64,000 nt of DNA. Source: Amblyomma americanum. Taxonomy: Eukaryota; Arthropoda; Arachnida; Ixodida; Ixodidae. Made by a program: the position numbers and the translations under genes. The stretch covers positions 153,581,868 to 153,645,867 of the forward strand of contig NC_135502.1 of NCBI RefSeq assembly GCF_052857255.1. Reading direction: 5' to 3'. Of the stretch, positions 54,900 through 64,000 are shown one piece after another (position 1 is the first letter of the stretch; every line of letters starts with the position of its first letter). The notes beneath the pieces are model-generated. The model made no database searches. It had not been told where the DNA came from and saw nothing but the letters and a program-made list of their open reading frames with translations.

Positions 54900-57800
54900 A
54901 CAGTTGACCAGATGACAGCATGGTTATTTTTTGGCGACCTGGTAGTCGCGGTGTGACGTCACCCAAGAACACCACTATAAAACAATCACCTCACCGGTTC
55001 GTCTTCTGCGGACACGATGGACGCGGACTGGCAATGACGCCTACGAGGACCTTGTTCTGCGTTCTGCAGGGCATTTTCCAGATCGGCGCATCTACAGCAA
55101 CGAGCGGCTACCCGTGCGGGGATAGAAGCGATATCGTCGGAGTTTATACACTTCGTCCGGATCACCTTGTTGACCAGATGACAACATTGTTATTTTCTCG
55201 GGACCTGGCTCTTCTAGCGACACCACCTGGTAGTCGCGGTGTGACGTCACCTGAGACCACCAATATACAAGAAGCACGTCACCGGTTCGTATTCTGTGGG
55301 TACGATGGACGCGGACTGGCAATGACGCTAACGAGGACATTGTTCTGCGTTATGCAGGGCATTTTCCAGATCGGCGCATCTACAGCAACGAGCGCCTACA
55401 CGTGCGGGGATAGAAGCGATTTCGTCGGCGTTTAGCAACTTCGTCCGGATTACACTGTTGACCACATGACAGCATGGTTATTTTCTGGCGACCTGGTTCT
55501 TCTAGCGACACCACCTGGTAGTCGCGGTGTGACGTCACCTGAGACCACCAATATACAAGAAGCACCTCACCGGTTAGTATTCTGTAGGCACGATGGACGC
55601 GGACTGGCTATGAAGCCTACGAGGACCTTTTTCTGCGTTCTGCAGGGCATTTTCCAGATCGGCGTATCTACAGCAACGAGCGCCTAAATGTGCGGGGATA
55701 GAAGCGATATCGTCGGCGTTTATCAACTTCGTCCGGATTACACTGTTGACCACATGACAGCATGGTTATTTTCTGGCGACCTGGCTCTTCTAGCGACACC
55801 ACCTGGTAGTCGCGGTGTGACGTCAACTGAGACCACCAATATACAAGAAGCACCTCACCGGTTCGTATTCTGTGGGCACGATGGACGCGGACTGGCAATG
55901 ACGCTATCGAGGAGATTGTTCTGCGTTATGCAGGGCATTTTCCAGATCGGCGCATCTACAGCAACGAGCGCCTACACGTGCGGAGATAGAAGCGATATCA
56001 TCGGCGTTTAGCAACTTCGTCCGGATTACACTGTTGACCAGATGACAGCATTGTTATATTCTCGGGATCTGGCTCTTCTAGCGACACCACCTGGTAGTCG
56101 CGGTGTGACGTCACCCATGAACACCATTATAAAAGAAGCACCTCACCGGTTCGTATTATGTAGGCACGATGGACGCGGACTGGCAGTAACGCTAACGAGG
56201 ACCTTGTTCTGCGTTCTGCAGGGCATTTTCCTGATCGGCGCAACTACAGCAACGAGCGCCTACACGTACGGGGATAGAAGCGATATCGTCGGCGTTTATC
56301 AACTTCGTCCGGATTACACTGTTGACCAGATGACAGCATTGTTATATTCTCGGGACCTGGCTCTTCTAGCGACACCACCTGGTAGTCGCGGTGTGACGTC
56401 ACCTGAGACCACCAATATACAAGAAGCACTTCACCGGTTCGTATTCTCTGGGCACGATGGACGCGGACTGGCAATGACGCTATCGAGGAGATTGTTCTGC
56501 GTTATGCAGGGCATTTTCCAGATCGGCGCATCTACAGCAACGAGCGCCTACACGTGCGGGTATAGAAGCGATATCATCGGCGTTTATCAACTTCGTCCGG
56601 ATTACATTGTTGACCAGATGACAGCATTGTTATATTCTCGGAACCTGGCTTTTCTAGCGACACTACCTGGTAGTCACGGTGTGACGTCACCTGAGACCAC
56701 CAATATACAAGAAGCACCTCACCGGTTCGTATTCTGTGGGCACGATGGACGCGGACTGGCAATAACGCTAACAAGGACCTTGTTCTGCGTTCTGCAGGGC
56801 ATTTTCCTGATCGGCGCAACTAGAGCAACGAGCGCCTACACGTGCGGGGATAGAAGCGATTTCGTCGGCGTTTAGCAACTTCGTCCGGATTACACTGTTG
56901 ACCAGATGACAGCATTGTTATATTGTCGGGACCTGACTCTTATAGCGACACCACCTGGTAGTCGCGGTGTGACGTCACCTGAGACCACCAATATACAAGA
57001 AGCACCTCACCGGTTAGTATTCTGTGGGCACGATGGACGCGGACTGGCTATGAAGCCTACGAGGACCTTGTTCTGCGTTCTGCAGGGCAATTTCCTGCTC
57101 GGCGCAACTACAGCAACGAGCGCCTACTCGTGCGGGGATAGAAGCGATATCATCGGCGTTATCAACTTCGTCCGATTTACACTGTTGACCAGATGACATG
57201 ATGGTTATTTTCTGGCGACCTGACTCTTCTAGCGACAATACCTGGAAGTCGCGGTGTGACGTCACCTGAGAGCACCTCTATAAAAGAAGCACCTCACCGT
57301 TTCGTATTCTGTGGGCACGATGAACGCGGACTGGCAATGACGCCTACGAGGACCTTTTTCTGCGTTCTGTAGGGCATTTTCCAGATCGGCGTATCTACAG
57401 CAACGAGCGCCTAAATGTGCGGGGATAGAAGCGATATCGTCGGCATTTAGCAACTTCGTCCGGATTACACTGTTGACCAGATGACAGCATGGTTATTTTC
57501 TCTCGACCTGGCTCTTCTAGCGACACCACCTGGTAGTCGCGGTGTGACGTCACCCAAGAACACCATTATAAAAGAAGTACCTCACCGGTTCGTATTATGT
57601 AGGCACGATGGACGCGGACTGGCAATAACGCTAACGAGGACCTTGTTCTGCGTTCTGCAGGGCATTTTCCTGATCGGCGCAACTACAGCAACGAGCGCCT
57701 ACACGTGCGGGGATAGAAGCGATATCGTCGGCGTTTATCAACTTCGTCCGGATTACACTGTTGACCAGATGACAGCATTGTTATATTCTCGGGACCTGGC

Positions 57801-58905
57801 TCTTCTAGCGACACCACCTGGTAGTCGCGGTGTGACGTCACCTGAGACCACCAATATACAAGAAGCTTTTCACCGGTTCGTATTCTCTGGGCACGATGGA
57901 TGCGGACTGGCAATGACGCCTACGAGGACCTTGTTCTGCGTTCTGCAGGGCATTTTCCAGATCGGCGTATCTACAGCAACGAGCGCCTACACGTGCGGGT
58001 ATAGAAGCGATATCATCGGCGTTTATCAACTTCGTCCGGATTACATTGTTGACCAGATGACAGCATTGTTATATTCTCGGAACCTGGCTTTTCTAGCGAC
58101 ACTACCTGGTAGTCATGGTGTGACGTCACCTGAGACCACCAATATACAAGAAGCACCTCACCGGTTCGTATTCTGTGGGCACGATGGACGCGGACTGGCA
58201 ATAACGCTAACAAGGACCTTGTTCTGCGTTCTGCAGGGCATTTTCCAGATCGGCGCATCTACAGCAACGAGCGCCTACACGTGCTGGGATAGAAGCGATA
58301 TCGTCGGCTTTTATCAACTTCGTCCGGATTACACTGTTGACCACATGACAGCATGGTTATTTTCTGGCGACCTGGCTCTTCTAGCGACACTACCTGGTAG
58401 TCGCGATGTGACGTCACCCAAGAACACCACTATAAAAGAAGCACCTCACCGGTTCGTATTATGTGGGCACGATGGACGCGGACTGGCAATGACGCCGACG
58501 AGGACCTTGTTCTGCGTTCTGCAGGGAAATTTCCTGATCGGCGCATCTACAGCAACGAGCGCCTACACGTGCGGGTATAGAAGCGATATCGTTGGCGTTT
58601 ATCAACTTCGTCCGAATTACACTGTTTACCAGATGACAGCATTGATATTTTCTTGGGACCTGGCCCTTCTAGCGACACCACTGGTAGTCGCGGCGTGACG
58701 TCACTTGAGACCACCAATATACAAGAAGCACGTCACCGGTTCGTATTCTGTGGGCACGATGCACGCGGACTGGCAATGACGCTAACGAGGACCTTGTTCT
58801 GCGTTCTGCAGGGCATTTTCCTGATCGGCGCATCTGCAGCAACGAGCGCCTACACATGTTTGGATAGAAGCGATATCGTCGGCGTTTATCAACTTCGTCC
58901 GGATT
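54900..58905 (+). repeat. Higher-order unit E3 (14 monomers, 4006 bp)
   Basis: Third copy of the E unit, again starting with the marker and the 22-bp deletion (about 54938). One further monomer is inserted near 56.6-56.85 kb relative to E2. A 1-bp deletion (ACCACTGGTAG at about 58680) explains 4006 instead of 4007 bp. Confidence 0.88.
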
Positions 58906-60011
58906 ACAGTTGACTAGATGACAGCATGGTTATTTCCTGGCGACCTGGTTCTTCTAGCGACATCACCTGGTAGTCGCGGTGTGACGTCACCCAAGAACAC
59001 CACTATAAAACAATCACCTCACCGGTTCGTCTTCTGCGGACACGATGGACGCGGACTGGCAATGACGCCTACGAGGACCTTGTTCTGCGTTCTGCAGGGC
59101 ATTTTCCAGATCGGCGCATCTACATCAACGAGCGGCTACCCGTGCGGGGATAGAAGCGATATCGTCGGAGTTTATACACTTCGTCCGGATCACCCTGTTC
59201 ACCAGATGTCAACATTGTTATTTTCTCGGGACCTGGCTCTTCTAGCGACACCACCTGGTAGCCGCGGTGTGACGTCACCTGAGACCACCAATATACAAGA
59301 AGCACGTCACCGGTTCGTATTCTGTGGGTACGATGGACGCGGACTGGCAATGACGCTAACGAGGACATTGTTCTGCGTTATGCAGGGCATTTTCCAGATG
59401 GCGCATCTACAGCAACGAGCGGCTACACGTGCGGGGATAGAAGCGATATCGTTGGCGTTTATCAACTTCGTCCGGATTACACTGTTGACCAGATGACAGC
59501 ATGGTTATTTTCTGGCGACCTGACTCTTCTAGCGGAACCACCTGGTAGTCGCGATGTAACGTCACCCAAGAACACCATTATAAAAGAAGCACCTCACCGG
59601 TTTGTATTATGTAGGCACGATGGACGCGGACTGGCAATAACGCTAACGAGGTCCTTGTTCTGCGTTCTGCAGAGCATTTTCCAGATCGGCGCATCTACAG
59701 CAACGAGCGCTTACACGTGCGGGGATAGAAGCGATATCGTCGGCGTTTATCAACTTCGTCCGGATTACACTGTTGACCAGATGACAGCATTGTTGTATTC
59801 TCGGGACCTGGCTCTTCTAGCGACACTGCCTTGTAGTCGCGGTGTGACGTCAACTGAGACCATCAATATGCAAGAAGCACCTCACCGGTTCGTATTCTGT
59901 GGGCACGATGGACGCGGACAGGCAATAACGCTAACGAGGACCTTGTTCTGCGTTCTGCAGAGCATTTTCCAGATCGGCGTATCTACAGCAATGAGCGCCT
60001 ACATATGCGAG

Positions 60012-60837
60012 GATAGAAGCGATATTGTCGGTGTTTATCAACTTCGTCCGGATTACACTGTTGACCACATGACAGCATGGTTATTTTCTGGCGACCTGGC
60101 TCTTCTAGCGACACCACCTTGTAGTCGTGGTGTGACGTCACCTGAGACCACCAATATACAAGAAGCACGTCACCGGTTCGTATTATGTGGGTACGATGGA
60201 CGCGGACTGGCCATGACGCTAACGAGGACCTTGTTCTGCGTTCTGCAGGGCATTTTCCTGATCGGCGCAACTACAGCAACGAGCGGCTACACGTGCGGGG
60301 ATAGAAGCGATATCGTCGGAGTTTATACACTTCGTCCGGATCACACTGTTGACAAGATGACAACATTGTTATTTTCTCGGGACCTCCCTCTTCTAGCGAC
60401 ACCACCTGGTAGTCGCGGTGTGACGTCATCTGAGACCACCAATATATAAGAAGCACTTCATCGGTTCGTATTCTGTGGGTACGATGGACGCGGACTGGCA
60501 GTGACGCTAACGAGGACCTTGTTCTGCGTTATGCAGGGCATTTTCCAGATCGGCGCATCTACAGCAACGAGCGCCTACACGTGCTGGGATAGAAGCGATA
60601 TCGTCGGCGTTTAGCAACTTCGTCCGGATTACACTGTTGACCACATGACAGCATGGTTATTTTCTGGCGACCTGGCTCTTCTAGCGACACCACCTGGTAG
60701 TCGCGATGTGACGTCACCCAAGAACACCACTATAAAAGAAGCACCTCACCGGTTCGTATTATGTGGGCACGATGGACGCGGACTGGCAATAACGCCTACG
60801 AGGACCTTGTTCTGCGTTCTGCAGGGCAATTTCCTGA
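60012..60837 (+). repeat. Higher-order copy F1
   Basis: Matches 63175-64000 at an offset of 3163 bp (11 x 288 minus 5) and probably continues past the window end. Shared rare variants include GATATTGTCGGTG and CACCTTGTAGTCGTGG. A few substitutions separate the copies, for example GGCCATGACG (60211) against GGCAATGACG. Upstream, 59.1-59.7 kb matches 62.6-63.2 kb at an offset one monomer longer. Confidence 0.87.
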
Positions 60838-63174
60838 TCGGCGCATCTACAGCAACGAGCGCCTACACGTGCGGGGATAGAAGCGATATCGTTGGCGTTT
60901 ATCAACTTCGTCCGGATTACACTGTTGACCAGATGACAGCATTGATATTTTCTTGGGACCTGGCCCTTCTTACGACACCACCTGGTAGTCGCGGAGTGAC
61001 GTCACTTGAGACCACCAATATACAAGAAGCACGTCACCGGTTCGTATTTTGTGGGCACGATGCACGCGGACTGGCAATGACGCTAACGAGGACCTTGTTC
61101 TGCGTTCTGCAGGACATTTTCCTGATCGGCGCATCTGCAGCAACGAGCGCCTACACATGTTTGGATAGAAGCGATATCGTCGTCGTTTATCAACTTCGTC
61201 CGGATTACAGTTGAACAGATGACAGCATGGTTATTTTCTGGCGACCTGGTTCTTCTAGCGACGCCACCTGGTAGTCGCGGTGTGACGTCACCCAAGAACA
61301 CCTCTATAAAACAATCACCTCACCGGTTCGTCTTCTGCGGACACGATGGACGCGGACTGGCAATGACGCCTACGAGGACCTTTTTCTGCGTTCTGCAGGG
61401 CATTTTCCAGATCGGCGTATCTACAGCAACGAGCGCCTAAATGTGCGGGGATAGAAGCGATATCGTCGGCGTTATCAACTTCGTCCGGATTACACTGTTG
61501 ACCAGATGACAGCATGGTTATTTTCTGGCGACCTGACTCTTCTAGCGACAATACCTGGAGGTCGCGGTGTGACGTCACCTGAGAGCACCACTATAAAAGA
61601 AGCACCTCACCGTTTCGTATACGGTGGGCACGATGGACGCGGACTGGCAATGACGCTAACGAGGACCTTGTTCTGCGTTATGCAGAGCATTTTCCATATC
61701 GGCGACTCTACAGCAACGAGCGCCTACACGTGCGGGGATAGAAGCGATATCGTCGGCGTTTATCAACTTCGTCCGGATTACACTGTTGACCAGATGACAG
61801 CATGGTTATTTTCTGGCGACCTGGCTCTTCTAGCGACACCACCTGGTAGTCGCGGTTTGACGTCACCTGAGACCACCAATATACAAGAAGCACCTCACCG
61901 GTTCGTATTCTGTAGGCACGATGGACGCGGACTGGCAATGACGCCTACGAGGACCTTGTTCTGTGTTCTGCAGGGCAATTTCCTGCTCGGCGCAACTACA
62001 GCAACGAGCGCCTACACGTGCTGGGATAGAAGCGATATCGTCGGCGTTATCAACTTCGTCCGGATTACACTGTTGACCAGATGACAGCGGGTTATTTTCT
62101 GGCGACCTGACTCTTCTAGCGACAATACCTTGAAGTCGCGGTGTGACGTCACCTGAGAGCACCACTATAAAAGAAGCACCTCACCGGTTCGTATTCTGTG
62201 GGCACGATGGACGCGGACTGGCAATAACGCTAAAGAGGACCTTGTTCTGCGTTCTTCAGGGCATTTTCCAGATCGGCGTATCTACAGCAACGAGAGCCTA
62301 CACGTGCGGGGATAGAAGCGATATCGTCGGCGTTTATCAACATCGTCCGGATTACACTGTTGTCCACATGACAGCATGGTTATTTTCTGGTGACCTGGCT
62401 CTTCTAGCGACACCAGCTGGTAGTCGCGATGTGACGTCACCCAAGAACACCACTATAAAAGAAGCACCTCACCGGTTCGTATTATGTGGGCACGATGGAC
62501 GCGGACTGGCAATGACGCCTACGAGGACCTTGTTCTGCGTTCTGCAGGGCATTTTCCAGATCGGCGCATCTACAGCAACGAGCGGCTACCCGTGCGGGGA
62601 TAGAAGCGATATCGTCGGAGTTTATACACTTCGTCCGGGTCACCCTGTTGACCAGATGACAACATTGTTATTTTCTCGGGACCTGGCTCTTCTAGCGACA
62701 CCACCTGGTAGCCGCTGTGTGACGTCACCTGAGACCACCAATATACAAGAAGCACGTCACCGGTTCGTATTCTGTGGGTACGATGGACGCGGACTGGCAA
62801 TGACGCTAACGAGGACATTGTTCTGCGTTATGCAGGGCATTTTCCAGATCGGCGCATCTACAGCAACGAGCGGCTACACGTGCGGGGATAGAAGCGATAT
62901 CGTTGGCGTTTATCAACTTCGTCCGGATTACACTGTTGACCAGATGACAGCATGGTTATTTTCTGGCGACCTGACTCTTCTAGCGGCACCACCTGGTAGT
63001 CGCGATGTAACGTCACCCAAGAACACCATTATAAAAGAAGCACCTCACCGGTTTGTATTATGTAGGCACGATGAAAACGGACTGGCAATTACGCTAACGA
63101 GGACCTTGTTCTGCGTTCTGCAGAGCATTTTCCAGATCGGCGCATCTAAAGCAACGAGCGCTTACAAGTGCGGG

Positions 63175-64000
63175 GATAGAAGCGATATTGTCGGTGTTTA
63201 TCAACTTCGTCCGGATTACACTGTTGACCACATGACAGCATGGTTATTTTCTGGCGACCTGGCTCTTCTAGCGACACCACCTTGTAGTCGTGGTGTGACG
63301 TCACCTGAGACCACCAATATACAAGAAGCACGTCACCGGTTCGTATTATGTGGGTACGATGGACGCGGACTGGCAATGACGCTAACGAGGACCTTGTTCT
63401 GCGTTCTGCAGGGCATTTTCCTGATCGGCGCAACTACAGCAACGAGCGGCTACACGTGCGGGGATAGAAGCGATATCGTCGGAGTTTATACACTTCGTCC
63501 GGATCACACTGTTGACAAGATGACAACATTGTTATTTTCTCGGGACCTCCCTCTTCTAGCGACACCACCTGGTAGTCGCGGTGTGACGTCATCTGAGACC
63601 ACCAATATATAAGAAGCACTTCATCGGTTCGTATTCTGTGGGTACGATGGACGCGGACTGGCAGTGACGCTAACGAGGACCTTGTTCTGCGTTATGCAGG
63701 GCATTTTCCAGATCGGCGTATCTACAGCAACGAGCGCCTACACGTGCTGGGATAGAAGCGATATCGTCGGCGTTTAGCAACTTCGTCCGGATTACACTGT
63801 TGACCACATGACAGCATGGTTATTTTCTGGCGACCTGGCTCTTCTAGCGACACCACCTGGTAGTCGCGATGTGACGTCACCCAAGAACACCACTATAAAA
63901 GAAGCACCTCACCGGTTCGTATTATGTGGGCACGATGGACGCGGACTGGCAATAACACCTACGAGGACCTTGTTCTGCGTTCTGCAGGGCAATTTCCTGA
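63175..64000 (+). repeat. Higher-order copy F2 (cut by window end)
   Basis: Second copy of 60012-60837, running into the right edge of the window. Confidence 0.87.

Larger units (their letters stand above)
14415..64000 (+). repeat. 288-bp satellite array, right segment (about 172 monomers)
   Basis: The same satellite continues in the same orientation directly after the transposon, starting with the duplicated target site TTA followed by TATTCTCGGG, the normal continuation of the interrupted monomer. It runs to the window end, which falls inside a monomer at about position 250. Higher-order repeats are frequent here, with units of 2, 3, 6, 7, 8, 11, 13 and 14 monomers, and stretches of up to several kilobases are nearly identical. 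No gene or unique sequence is seen anywhere in the 49.6 kb. Open frames reach 747 codons but are interrupted elsewhere by TAG and TAA variants and by 1-bp deletions (about 28667, 42892 and 59395). Confidence 0.98.

Noticed and set aside
1..64000. Over a hundred open reading frames of 60-747 codons on both strands as protein-coding genes
   Set aside because: All are phases of one 288-bp repeat. Stops (TAG at GCGTTTAG, TAA at CCTAAATG and TATATAAG) and 1-, 2- and 22-bp indels recur within the family and are themselves amplified. No recognised domain and no unique flanks.
1..64000. CRISPR array
   Set aside because: The repeated unit is the entire 288 bp with no unique spacers between conserved short repeats.
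1..64000. Retrotransposon, rRNA or tRNA gene within the array
   Set aside because: No reverse-transcriptase motif, LTR, poly-A tail, rRNA-like block or tRNA cloverleaf seen. The tRNA-like B-box string alone is not enough.

Overview
The whole window is satellite DNA. A monomer of exactly 288 bp (about 54% GC) is repeated head to tail about 219 times from base 1 to base 64000. It is interrupted once, at 13609-14414, by an 806-bp DNA transposon with 37-bp perfect terminal inverted repeats, which sits in a clean 3-bp target-site duplication (TTA). I found no cellular gene, rRNA, tRNA or CRISPR array. The many long open frames are by-products of the repeat: 288 is divisible by 3, so any stop-free frame stays open across many monomers. 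Stops and 1-, 2- and 22-bp indels recur inside the same repeat family.

Organism: a eukaryote, most likely an arthropod and possibly a chelicerate such as a tick. This is inference. It rests on the large satellite with higher-order organisation, the lack of CpG depletion (about 25 CpG per monomer against about 21 expected, hand count), and a transposon that carries a decayed Myb/SANT-like DNA-binding domain, as PIF/Harbinger-type elements do. No species can be named from the sequence.

Layout: 1-13608 is the left satellite segment. It holds a segmental duplication (1-2566 copied at 4346-6911, offset 4345 bp) and a second one (about 2950-4154 copied at 8162-9366, offset 5212 bp). 13609-14414 is the transposon. 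14415-64000 is the right satellite segment, which shows layered higher-order repeats: a 3-monomer duplication at 16.2-17.9 kb, a 13-monomer copy (offset 3740) at 27.1-33.4 kb, a 2-monomer copy at 38.0-39.0 kb, a 6-monomer unit of 1725 bp in tandem at 41.2-44.6 kb, nested units of 11, 13 and 14 monomers at 48.0-58.9 kb, and a last copy pair at 60.0/63.2 kb. A diagnostic monomer with a 2-bp deletion marks the boundaries of these units.

The most unusual property of the monomer is its dense set of short palindromes: CGATATCG, TGACGTCA (a full cAMP-response element), CTGCAG and CACGTG (an E-box). In many monomers TGACGTCA stands 14 bp upstream of a good TATA box (TATAAAAG or TATATAAG), so the array could carry many promoter-like modules. 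Whether it is transcribed cannot be told from sequence alone.
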